Shown here piece by piece: positions 37,401 to 44,977 of a stretch of DNA of 64,000 nucleotides. Position numbers and translations under genes: made by a program. The notes beneath the pieces were generated by a model that saw nothing but the letters and a program-made list of their open reading frames with translations, was not told the origin of the DNA and ran no database searches. Each line of letters begins with the position of its first letter. The first letter of the stretch is position 1. Source of the DNA: Pelecanus crispus (lineage: Eukaryota > Chordata > Aves > Pelecaniformes > Pelecanidae); contig NC_134645.1 in the NCBI RefSeq assembly GCF_030463565.1, positions 193,501-257,500 on the forward strand, given 5' to 3'.

Positions 37401-40400
37401 AAACATCTGTCCACACTACAGCAGTGCTTTCAGAAAAAAAAAAAAAATCCATTCTAGATTCAGGCATTAAAACAGTCTGTTTTGCTGGTCAGTTAATTGT
37501 TGCAAGGGTGAAGCTACCCTCCATGTTAAAGAAAAAGTTTCTAATTATTAGAAGCGAGATGAATTCTGACTTGTGTTCCCTTCAACCCAGCCTGAGTGTT
37601 TTGCTGTTCTCACTGAGAATTGCTCTCACAATATTTACTCTATTCATCATTTCGAAACAAATCTCTACTCTTACTTGCTGAGACAAGACCACTGGTGTGC
37701 TTGGCAGCTGGTAGGTTTTGTTGAATGTTCCAGTTGAAATCTGGGTTTCCTTTCCACTGGCTTTTAAAAACAAGGCAGGAGGAGGGGAACCAAGCAGCAG
37801 AACAGACTAACTTTGCTAGCATAAACTCGCGTGAAAGAAATTACACAGGTCAGATGCTCAGAAAATCAATGTTGATTGTGCCGTAGTTTTATCATGGGCC
37901 TCCAAGCAAGCAAGAACAAACTGCTGTGGATTTGTGCACCCATAAAAAGTAGACTGGAACCTCCCCCGTGTTTTGTTCTGAGTAGGGATGCTAAAGCGAA
38001 GTCAGAAAAGGCTGCTTTGGTGGGATTCGGTTCTCTGCTTGGCCACAGACTTGCTGCATTAGCCTTGGTCGGTTCACACAAGCTGAGATCCATAAAGCAT
38101 CATCCACCTTTAGCTGTCTAATCCTCAGATCTGTACAATGGGGATAAGCAGCCCCTTCCCACCTCATCAGGATAAATTACAGATAAGTATATGACAGGGC
38201 AAGGTGCTTTAACCCCTGTTATTGGAGGTGCTGCTGGTGTGCAAGCTGGGTGATGCAATGGAAGCCCTGCCCACAGCTTGCGGCTCTCTCTAATCACCTT
38301 TGCAACCTCTGGAAAAGCACAGGAGCAGGGAGCCTCTTACAATCTAAACAAGCCGAGGGCATGCTTGACTTACTTCATGATAATGATGTAGATGGCATAC
38401 ATCAGCACTAAGACTAAAGACTCCCACCTGCAAACAAGAGCGAGACAGAAAACACATCAGAGCAGGGCATGGCAGTCAGCTGCCCGAGTTCAGACATTCC
38501 CCCATCTGTCACACCACAAACTTGCGGAAAGGCTTGACCCTCTTGCGTTGTCTTAACGCACATTTAGAAAAGGGGATGCGTAAAGAAATGGCTCACACAC
38601 ACCCATGTGCGATGCCTCCTTTGTTTTCTTGACTTCTGCTCTGGTTTTACTTGGTCAAAGCAACCCGTCAGCTAAGAACAAGCGACTAAACCCAGAAGTT
38701 CAGTGAACAGATCGCGCACCCAAGGAACACCGACGCTTCTGTACGGACAATACCTGCGGGAGCTGTGGCAGAGGGAGGGGAGCAGTCGTCCCGCTCTGCC
38801 TGCATGGGTGTAAAGCAGGTCGCTGGGCTTTTTGAGCATGCTAAAGCACACCGATCACGCCGAGACAACCTGAACAAGGGGCAGCTGCTCTTCCGCTACT
38901 GCTGCCACATAACCACTGAGAATGCAGCATGCAGCAGTTTAAACTGCTGATGAAATATTGTCAGGTTTTTTCCTCCACTGTTTCTGTGTCAAACTAGTGA
39001 AACTTGTATGGAAACAAAATAGAGTATGACTTTTAGAACTTGTTTCTAGGTAATCTTTTTCATTGACCAAAATGCTGTATTCTGCACAGTTCCCTTCAGC
39101 AAACTGCTAATCCTTGTGGAAATCATCCATTATCAGACTGCTATATACTAAAACTCATGGGCCATTTTCTCTTTAAGGATTTTGAGACATTGCACTAACC
39201 ATATAAATATCTCATTCCCTGCTTCTGGCAGTTCAACACTTGGCTTCCGCATTGATGTGTTTTAGTTGAAGGGCACAGTCAAATACAATTGGGCCTCGAG
39301 TCAATTTTAGTTAACAAAACAAAACAAAACAAAGAAAAACAAGCCATTGCAAAACTCAGTGTTTCAGAAATCCTCCTCTGAAATTAAACATAAATCCCCC
39401 AGTGAGAACAAGTTTAAGAAAACATGCAACCCAAAAAGCCTGACTCCCCCTAGTGCTTGTAATCTAAATAATACTGGCTGAGAGTGAAATCAAAGCTACC
39501 ACTGTCACTCTACAAGCCCTGAGAGGTGCTGAAAAAAAAACCATGAAAGCAAAACAGCTGAAAGTACACTTTTCAAAGTGTTTGAGGCCCTCCTAGCCTA
39601 CCATACCTACTGCAGTACATTTAAGCACATTCATGGGGATATTAACATATATATATATTTTCTTTCTTTCTTTAAACCACTCATTTGCTCTTTAATATTG
39701 CCTTAGGAGCTTTTGGTTTTTAAATTATTAAGTTATTAAAAAATCCAAATATTGGAACACACTTATTTATGACTGCTTGGGTGGCCCTTTCTGTTCCCAG
39801 CTGGCTGACATCCCCGGCACACTGGCACCCAAGCAGCAGCCCCTGCCGAGCACGTCGCCATCCCAGGCTGCGGCAGGGTGGGCAGAGGGCACCGACTGCC
39901 GCTGCTGTATCGGGAAACAGTCTGAGTGACGCTCTCCTAGGGTTTCCTCTCTGGCTCAGAAAATGAGTTATTCCAGCCCACCTTGCGCTGAGGTTCCTCA
40001 CGCAGCAGGAAATGCTGCCTGAATCGCCCTGCAGAACTTTCGAGCTTTTCCCTCCTCTCCTGATGAACCCTACTTATTGCAGCTTTTGTGGTACAACCAG
40101 AAAAAATGAAAAGGGATTCACTTACCAGGAAACTTTTTCGTCATAAATAAACTGTGGAGAAAAGGTTTAAAAACAGGCATGTTATACACGAAATCACAGC
40201 TGAAAACAGCTCATCACCTGAGCAGGCGACAGAGCAGGCAGAGCAACCCAGGGCTCAGGGCACTGCTATTAAGCTCTGGTCTATTTTGGCACTGCCCTCC
40301 TGCCCAGCCTTTGAACTTCCCAACACTTAGTTTCTCCCACCTAGTAAAGGCAGGCAGGTACTCCTTCCCAAATACCATGGGATCCTTGTGTAACCGGGGC

Positions 40401-43400
40401 TATTGCAGCAGCAAGCAGAAGCGGTTACCGGGAAAACAGAAGTGAGTTCAGAAGGGGCCGCGCCTGCCTCGGACCCGCATGGCTGGTCTCACCAGAGACA
40501 CGGCCTCGTCCCCGACTTCTTCTTGGGCAGCAACTGGGCGACCAGCATGCAGATTTACAGCCAGCTCCACAGCTGCTGACAAATTTTGCTTGCTAAAAAC
40601 TGGGCCCAAGGCATCATTTCCTTAAGATCTACAAGATCACCACACTAGTTGACTTTAACTACTGTTGACAGTCATTTTAGCACACCTGCAGACGGATGCC
40701 CAAGCTTTCATAACACCACTGCGCAAGCCTCCTTGGGAAAGAAATGTGCCTCTCCCTGCGCGTGTAAGACGCTCCGTGTTGGGGAAGAAACAACACCACG
40801 CCAGAGGGGTGAAGGTGTTTGCCCGTCGACGCCTGGTTTCGGGAGGGTGTGAAGAGGCAGATTTTGGGAGGTGGCCGGCAGATGGCTGCCGTGCTCCACA
40901 GCTAGGCCCTGCCCCAGCGCCCGCTCCTCCACCAGCACGGCGCTGGGAGCGGAGGGGGCTGCCACCCTCCCTTGCGGGCAACGCCCCTGTGTCTCCGCTT
41001 CTCCTTCCACCTCAGATGGGCATCCGAGGGCCGGAGCCCCTCTCCTCCGGGGCCATGCTGGGGGAGCTGGGGGTGCTCAGCCTGGAGAGGAGGGGGCTGC
41101 GGGGAGACCTGAGTGCGGCCTGGCAGTGCTGAGAGGGGCCTACAGGAAAGATGGGGGCAAGCTTTTTAGCAAGGCCTGTTGTGACAGGACAAGGAATAAT
41201 GGTTTTAAAGTAAAGGAGGGTAGATTTAGACTGGATATAAGGAAGAAATTTTTTACAGTGAGGGTGGTGAGGCACTGGAAGGGGTTGCCCAGAGAGGCGG
41301 TGGAGGCCCCATCCCTGGGAACAGCTGCTGCAGCAGGAGGGCCGGAGGGCCAGTGCGCAGGGTGCCCGGAGGGCCAGCCAGGCCGCCTGGTCCTTGGTGC
41401 AGGGTGCCCGGGGGGCCAGCCAGGCCACCTGGCCTGCGTGCAGGGTGCCCAGAGGGCCAGCCAGGCCACCTGGCCTGCGTGCAGGGTGCCCAGAGGGCCA
41501 GCCAGGCCACCTGGCCTGCGTGCAGGGTGCCCAGAGGGCCAGCCAGGCCACTTGGCCTGCGTGCAGGGTGCCCAGAGGGCCAGCCAGGCCACTTGGCCTG
41601 TGTGCAGGGTGCCCAGAGGGCCAGCCAGGCCACTTGGCCTGCGTGCAGGGTGCCCAGAGGGCCAGCCCTTCATGGCAGCGTGGGGCCTCTCTGGGAGGCC
41701 GGAGCCAGGGTTGCGCGCAGCAACCTGCAGCCCCGCAGCCTGGGCAGTCGCTCGACCCTGTCGGCCTCGGTGAGGAGCCTGCCTTCCATTCAGTCCTTCC
41801 AAAGCACCTGCGCTGCTTTCAGCTCCATGCTGTGTGGAGCGGCGGGAATGCCCTGTTTGCACCAGGAAAACACATCCACGGCAGCGCACCAGAGAAAAGG
41901 GAGGGGAAGGGAACGAGCCTCCGAAAGCGCAGTGAAACGCTTCCCTTCAGCTATATAGCTTGTAAATAGCAACTCCTGTGTGACAGCCAGCACCAAGCAA
42001 TAGTTACATTGGTTACTGGAAGAAAACATGACCACAAAACGTTATGCGGGTTATAAATTACAGGTCCCAGTCACCGTGATCTAATCTGACAAGGCCTGTT
42101 TTAGGTTACAATGTGTTGGTGTGATGGGACATGAAAGCGTGTGCATTGACCTTTGTGATTAAAAATAGCACCCATCCCACTTTTGTCACTAATGACTCTG
42201 ACCACGTCCCTTCAAGTTAAGATACATAGGCATCTTTTTCCTTTCAAGGGAGATAAGGAGTAACAGTTTTGCCAAGCTCTACAAGAAGACAAGGTAGCTT
42301 TATAATACCATTTTAAGGTTAAAAAAAGAAAAAAAAAAATCACAGGGCTGAAACAAGGTGAGGTAAGTATGGTAAGTGCGGTTTATCCACTTCTAATCTC
42401 TGTGATTTAGAGTTCACTCATTCTTACCAAATAGCCTGGAGCACCAAACAGGTGAGTTTATACTGCTTTGCTATTTATTACTGCAACACTGCAATTCCTT
42501 TGCTAGTGGAAATGGAAGGAGACAAAGTCACATTGATTTACCCAGCAGAATATCAAGCTTTGTAAAGTTGCTGAATCTCAGCATTGGCAGGAACGTATTT
42601 ATTTCCCCTCAGGTGTATTTACGATTAATAAAGACACCAGTGGAGTGCAACTTACAGTACAGCACCACAAGCTGCTGTTTAAAGTACTATGAGAGCAACC
42701 TTCTACAAGCAATATCATCGTTCAAGAAAGAGGACTGTACTTCAGCTGCAGTAGAGTCTCAACGCCCTGATATGGCAAATTATCCCTATATGGCAAAGCA
42801 TTTAAGCGCCTTCTAAAATTTAAGGCGCACAGAAATGTAACAAATGGGGAACCGCATGCAGGTCGCGCTATGCTCTGCATGGAGCCCGTGGCTTGTCTCC
42901 CAGAAGAGACATCTGGGACTGGAGAGTCAGTATTTTAATAACAATGTGCTGCCACCTAAATTTGATTCTGCCTTAAAAGGATAGGAAAGATGCAAGCCTC
43001 TGTGAAGCCAGGGGTCCCTGGGTGAGTGAAGGGGAGGAGAAACTTCTTAAACTGAAGCAGTGTTTGGGTCCGAAAGGAAAAATCCTCATTTGCCATCAAC
43101 TGGGGAGCAATATTGCGTATAAAAGGGTTGGTAAATCAGCTGGAAGCTAAATCTTTAACCATTTAAAATGTTTTCCATTCCTCCTATCTTTCTCCGTTTT
43201 TCTCTAGCAGGTGTTTAAAAGCCATTTGCAATGATTGCTGTGGAGTAACACTGAAGAGAAGTGGGACGCGCTCCACATCTCCCAAGCCACAATTAGCCAT
43301 GTAGTGCTGTAACATGGGAGTAAGAGTTCTGGCGATGCCTTCGAGGCTCCACGAATGCCTGGAGTTGCACCATCCTGCTGCCCTGGCTGCGTGAAGGACC

Positions 43401-44977
43401 TTGAACCTCACAGCTGATAAGATGAGCACAAGAGTGGGCATACGTCTGGAGAGAAGCTAATCTGAGGCTTAGGAAGAAACCAACAGTATCCTCATACTAT
43501 GGGGTACACTCCCAAAAGAAAAGGACTTCTGTAGTTCTGTAATTATGAAGAACAGCTTATACAGAAAAAAGGTATAGGAGAAAAGTCTTAAGGATAACTG
43601 AGATGTCTGGTCAGTGAGCCATACAACTCTCATTACATAGGATACGTAGCTGGGAATTTCAGGGGTACACCGGACACAATACAATAGAGAATGGTTCTCA
43701 ACATCCCGAAGCAGCTGACAACCACAAGAACGAACCAACCATGAAAAAAACCTGCCTTGCTTTAAGAATTTAAAAACCGATGACAGACTGAACAGTTTTT
43801 TAACTTGTCTGTCACCATGCAATAAATGAAACACCCGATCCAAACAACAGGAGGCTAAATGCCAGGCAGCTGCCCACATCTGTGCTTCCCATGGAGTAAA
43901 CTCAGAGAATGCCTGCTAGATGTCTTCAAGCTCGTGCAATGTAATTTATTACGATTAGTGAGTGTGGCCAAGTTTGTTGTTTAGGAACACTTTTTGGTAT
44001 GAGGTTACTGTCAAGCTGTCAAAGCAAAAAAAAAAAGTTTTTGCTTTGCAGCTCATTAATAATAATTATGTAGAAAAGTTATCTTTATCAGGTGCAAAAA
44101 GGCTGACCTTGGAGTGTGGGGAATAAAAGTGCAAACAGTTTGAGGCAAACCCTCTGAGATTACACAGATATAGGCCTTCGCACCTACTGAATATGTATCG
44201 TATACAGGCATGTGCAGAATGAAGGCAAAACAAAACACACTACTGAAACTGCAACTAATAAAAGTAGTGCAAACTAAACACTCGTGCTAACATTTTTTCA
44301 CTGTATAGCCCGATTTTGAGAGATTCAAAGTACTTACTGAGCTTGATGAAAGCTGGAATAGGAGCAGCACTAAGAATTACTGAAACCGTAGCCTCCATTA
44401 GAAGATTGGCTGCTAGCGTGCACTGAATAAGACCTGCCCCACTTACGTGTGAAAAAACTAACTTTCATGTTTTGTAGTTGTTGAGGATCTCTTTCCTCTG
44501 GGCACAAATGCTGCCTCCTTATGGGTCAGTTAGACTTTTTTTAGGAAGCCACGAGGGTTGCTGTCAGGAGAGGACTGAGCGACAACATCCACCCCAGAGC
44601 TGGCGGTGGGGCTGCAGCATGGGGCATCAGCTCGGCACCCTGTGGCTGCGCTGGCACGGGGGCACCGCGCTTCTCCCCAGCTATCGCTCTGGGCTCTCTG
44701 GACACTCCTCGATCTCCTACCCTTGGGACAGGCTTTTCTACAGAACCAGGGAGATCACAAGTACATATTTCTGCAAGCAGAAAACCATGTGACTCCTGGC
44801 GCTGGGATCTTAGCTACAAGACGATGATTTCTTAGCAGGCTCCCTTTACAGGTGGCAGTAGACGCATGGGCTCCCACAGAAGAATAACGTTCAAAAACTT
44901 ACCACAATGAGTGCAACAACAGACAGTGTATAGTAGATTGAATCTCTCAAGAGACTCCACGACGACAGTGCAACGAC
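13304..44977 (-). CDS. SLC24A3: SLC24A3 (NCKX3), K+-dependent Na+/Ca2+ exchanger, 3' part of gene (11 exons, spliced)
   Basis: Spliced minus-strand coding region, exons 44977-44903, 40151-40126, 38427-38374, 36818-36685, 33650-33490, 32755-32479, 30860-30694, 28904-28790, 27909-27797, 14555-14490 and 13453-13304. They total 1338 nt, 445 codons plus TAA, and every junction keeps frame with GT-AG sites. The product is a plasma-membrane antiporter that exports Ca2+ with K+ in exchange for Na+. The alpha-2 repeat is visible as [13 protein letters not shown] followed by GSNVFD; the two Asp residues are 27 apart, the spacing of Asp548 and Asp575 that bind Ca2+ and K+ in NCKX2. The loop, the C-terminus [12 protein letters not shown] and [20 protein letters not shown] favour NCKX3 over NCKX4, from remembered family sequences. 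The start codon, signal peptide and alpha-1 repeat are absent because the gene continues past 64000. No frameshift or internal stop is seen, so the gene looks functional. Confidence 0.96.
13454..14489 (-). other. SLC24A3: SLC24A3 intron between the last two coding exons
   Basis: A 1.0 kb intron with a GTATGT donor and a TAG acceptor. No repeat or other gene was recognised in it. Confidence 0.85.
14490..14555 (-). CDS. SLC24A3: SLC24A3 exon (probably 16), membrane helix
   Basis: A 66-bp phase-0 exon encoding [19 protein letters not shown] and FVT, a short loop and most of a membrane helix near the C-terminus. The acceptor is TTTTACAG and the donor GTATGT. It lies 13.2 kb from the previous exon and 1.0 kb from the last. 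Confidence 0.96.
14556..27796 (-). other. SLC24A3: SLC24A3 intron of 13.2 kb
   Basis: The longest intron wholly inside the window. It carries the 1.3 kb CR1 fragment at 25715-27056. Elsewhere I saw only unique-looking, moderately AT-rich DNA and short open frames without family resemblance. No tRNA or other structured RNA was recognised. Confidence 0.85.
25715..27056 (+). mobile_element. CR1 LINE fragment with decayed ORF2 (reverse transcriptase)
   Basis: Non-LTR retrotransposon fragment in plus orientation, antisense to SLC24A3. It encodes broken pieces of CR1 ORF2: [13 protein letters not shown] (25958-25995 area) is the reverse-transcriptase block around a catalytic Asp. It is followed by LSKFADTKLGG, where the FADD box has lost one Asp, then the C-terminal block around [18 protein letters not shown]. 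The pieces lie in different frames with stops and internal deletions, so the copy is dead. It ends in gatgatctccagagg and a diverged attctgtgattct tail. The divergence suggests an old copy. The 5' end is truncated, as is usual for CR1. Confidence 0.9.
27797..27909 (-). CDS. SLC24A3: SLC24A3 exon (probably 15), second half of alpha-2 repeat
   Basis: Encodes two bases of a Gly codon and 37 codons, [20 protein letters not shown] through [14 protein letters not shown]. This is the second half of the alpha-2 repeat. The Asp in SNVFD corresponds to the K+-determining Asp575 of NCKX2, 27 residues after the Asp of the previous exon. The acceptor is TTCCTGCAG and the donor GTAAGT. Confidence 0.97.
27910..28789 (-). 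other. SLC24A3: SLC24A3 intron of 0.9 kb
   Basis: Short intron splitting the alpha-2 repeat, with a GTAGGT donor and a CTGCAG acceptor. Nothing else was recognised in it. Confidence 0.85.
28790..28904 (-). CDS. SLC24A3: SLC24A3 exon (probably 14), first half of alpha-2 repeat
   Basis: Encodes [16 protein letters not shown] then [19 protein letters not shown] and RQ, 38 codons plus one base. This is the first half of the alpha-2 repeat, which lines the ion pathway. The Asp of SVPD corresponds by position to the Ca2+-binding Asp548 of human NCKX2. The acceptor is CTCCTTAG and the donor GTAGGT. One residue differs from the remembered vertebrate sequence: Val-Val-Arg-Gln here, where Val-Ala-Arg-Gln is usual. 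Confidence 0.97.
28905..30693 (-). other. SLC24A3: SLC24A3 intron of 1.8 kb
   Basis: Intron with a GTACGT donor and a CCTTAG acceptor. No repeats or embedded genes were recognised. Confidence 0.85.
30694..30860 (-). CDS. SLC24A3: SLC24A3 exon (probably 13), first helices of second membrane cluster
   Basis: Encodes two bases of an Ala codon and 55 codons. It holds two membrane helices, around [12 protein letters not shown] and [14 protein letters not shown], joined by [11 protein letters not shown]. This opens the second membrane cluster. The acceptor is TTTTACAG and the donor GTACGT. The exon ends in phase 0, directly before VTIIGYTLG of the next exon. Confidence 0.96.
31175..31515 (+). mobile_element. 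Diverged CR1 LINE 3' fragment
   Basis: Resembles the 3' part of CR1 in plus orientation: tacagaaaagatggagccagg, then a match to the conserved tgagggtggt-aacactggaaca block. The C-terminal block (tgggatctccatcctt) and gagatctccagaggtccatgcca follow. The tail ctatgaatct is diverged. The boundaries are approximate; the copy looks older than the one at 34.4 kb. Confidence 0.75.
31688..31723. repeat. Short direct duplication, 21-bp period
   Basis: The 15-mer gcagatcttgccagc occurs at 31688-31702 and again at 31709-31723, separated by aacgca. Confidence 0.8.
32479..32755 (-). CDS. SLC24A3: SLC24A3 exon (probably 12), acidic cytoplasmic loop
   Basis: The largest coding exon, 92 codons plus one base, from [16 protein letters not shown] to GPYTPFDLP. 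It covers the rest of the cytoplasmic loop. It contains VKHVVENG-like text after AIKIPIKH, then an acidic, Asn-rich tract ([20 protein letters not shown] and a run of six Asp). This tract is typical of NCKX loops and varies in length between species. The acceptor is TTTACAG and the donor GTAAGA. The codons for the acidic tract form an imperfect GAN trinucleotide repeat. Confidence 0.95.
32500..32592 (-). repeat. SLC24A3: Imperfect GAN trinucleotide repeat coding the acidic tract
   Basis: Plus-strand tcatcatcgtcatcgtcttc and following codons are all of the GAN or AAN type on the minus strand. They encode Glu, Asp and Asn runs of the SLC24A3 loop. Confidence 0.8.
32800..32816. repeat. T17 homopolymer
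   Basis: Uninterrupted T run about 45 bp upstream of the acidic-loop exon acceptor, reading as A17 in the transcript. Confidence 0.9.
33085..33216 (+). mobile_element. CR1 LINE 3' end
   Basis: About 130 bp in plus orientation with the typical avian CR1 end: ggttaatggttggactgg, atgatcttaaaggtc, ttttccaaccca, and the tail gattctatgattctatgata. Heavily 5' truncated. Confidence 0.88.
33490..33650 (-). CDS. SLC24A3: SLC24A3 exon (probably 11), cytoplasmic loop
   Basis: Encodes the second base pair of a Gly codon, then 53 codons from [20 protein letters not shown] to [10 protein letters not shown]. It is a conserved part of the cytoplasmic loop. The acceptor is GGCTGCAG and the donor GTATGT. HRKAS resembles a basophilic kinase site; that role is only an inference. 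Confidence 0.95.
33651..36684 (-). other. SLC24A3: SLC24A3 intron of 3.0 kb
   Basis: Intron with a GTAACT donor and a TGCAG acceptor. It holds a well-preserved CR1 3' fragment at 34370-34783. Otherwise no gene or RNA was recognised. Confidence 0.85.
34370..34783 (+). mobile_element. CR1 LINE 3' fragment with intact C-terminal ORF2 frame
   Basis: Plus-orientation CR1. An uninterrupted 102-codon frame (34370-34678) encodes the C-terminal end of ORF2, including [27 protein letters not shown] and [19 protein letters not shown]. It is followed by the 3' UTR, ggttggactggatgatctta, and the tail gattctatgatt. The preserved frame and close match to the family make it the youngest-looking CR1 in the window. 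It is 5' truncated and cannot move by itself. Confidence 0.93.
36685..36818 (-). CDS. SLC24A3: SLC24A3 exon (probably 10), start of cytoplasmic loop
   Basis: Encodes 44 complete codons from [15 protein letters not shown] to [10 protein letters not shown], plus one base at each end. This is the start of the large cytoplasmic loop after the first membrane cluster. NMVNGLAN and [12 protein letters not shown] match NCKX3 as remembered. The acceptor is TTGTGCAG and the donor GTAACT, the weakest-looking donor in the set. Confidence 0.95.
36819..38373 (-). other. SLC24A3: SLC24A3 intron of 1.6 kb
   Basis: Intron with a GTAAGT donor and a GTGCAG acceptor. Nothing else was recognised except an A13 run near 37434. 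Confidence 0.85.
38374..38427 (-). CDS. SLC24A3: SLC24A3 exon (probably 9), 54 bp, membrane helix
   Basis: Encodes the end of [19 protein letters not shown], the last membrane helix of the first cluster. The exon begins with the third base of a Trp codon and ends with AA of a Lys codon completed by the next exon. The acceptor is TTTGCAG and the donor GTAAGT. Its 17 complete codons are almost all hydrophobic after the WES start. Confidence 0.94.
39312..39340. repeat. (AAAAC)n tract
   Basis: Four units of aaaac followed by a diverged aaagaaaaac. Confidence 0.8.
39646..39673. repeat. Adjacent (AT)n and (TTTC)n microsatellites
   Basis: About six AT units run directly into three to four TTTC units. 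Confidence 0.85.
40126..40151 (-). CDS. SLC24A3: SLC24A3 microexon (probably 8), 26 bp
   Basis: A 26-nt exon encoding FIYDEKVS plus two bases of a Trp codon. The acceptor is CTCCACAG and the donor GTAAGTG. The peptide matches the family segment between two membrane helices, and the junctions fit both neighbours: the upstream exon ends in phase 0 and the downstream exon supplies the last G of TGG. Because 26 is not a multiple of 3, skipping it would shift the frame. It is too short to be found by open-frame searches. Confidence 0.9.
41030..41325 (+). mobile_element. CR1 LINE fragment, 3' tail missing
   Basis: Plus-orientation CR1 ORF2 end: ctgggggtgctcagcctgga, ggggctgcggggagacctga, gggtagatttagactggata, then tgagggtggtgaggcactgg and ttgcccagagaggcggtgga. 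The match stops at ccccatccctggga. The usual CR1 3' UTR and ATTCTATGAT tail do not follow; GC-rich sequence and then the minisatellite take their place. Confidence 0.87.
41360..41668. repeat. 41-bp minisatellite, about 7.5 copies
   Basis: Tandem array of a GC-rich unit that begins gggtgcccagagggccagcc and ends in aggccacctggcctgcgtgca. Units are 41 bp, with the first at 42 bp. There are seven full copies and a final half copy. Copies 1-2 carry gcccgg in place of gcccag, copy 1 has tccttggtgca at its end, and copies 5-7 have acttgg or tgtgtg variants, so the inner copies are the most alike. A degenerate half unit precedes it at 41337-41359. The unit lacks stops in several frames, which creates 180-300-residue false open frames on both strands. 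Confidence 0.96.
44903..44977 (-). CDS. SLC24A3: SLC24A3 exon (probably 7), 75 bp
   Basis: First SLC24A3 exon in the window. It encodes 25 residues starting [13 protein letters not shown] and ending [11 protein letters not shown], in phase 0 at both ends. The acceptor is TTTTCCCAG and the donor GTAAGT. The hydrophobic end begins a membrane helix of the first cluster, which the next exon completes. In NCKX proteins this segment directly follows the alpha-1 ion-binding repeat, so that repeat should be in the next exon upstream, outside the window. Confidence 0.94.

Larger units (their letters stand above)
38428..40125 (-). other. SLC24A3: SLC24A3 intron of 1.7 kb
   Basis: Intron between the 26-bp and 54-bp exons, with a GTAAGTG donor and a TTTGCAG acceptor. 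It contains an AAAAC repeat (39312-39340) and AT and TTTC microsatellites (39646-39673). Confidence 0.85.
40152..44902 (-). other. SLC24A3: SLC24A3 intron of 4.75 kb
   Basis: Intron with a GTAAGT donor and a CCACAG acceptor. It contains a GC-rich stretch (about 40.75-41.03 kb), a truncated CR1 (41030-41325) and a 41-bp minisatellite (41360-41668). The remaining sequence is unremarkable. Confidence 0.85.

Noticed and set aside
40871..41969. Long overlapping open frames (up to 300 residues plus, 249 residues minus) with Gly/Pro/Ala repeats
   Set aside because: They come from a stop-poor 41-bp minisatellite and an adjacent CR1 fragment inside an intron. The same repeat is open in several frames on both strands, which is not how a gene behaves.
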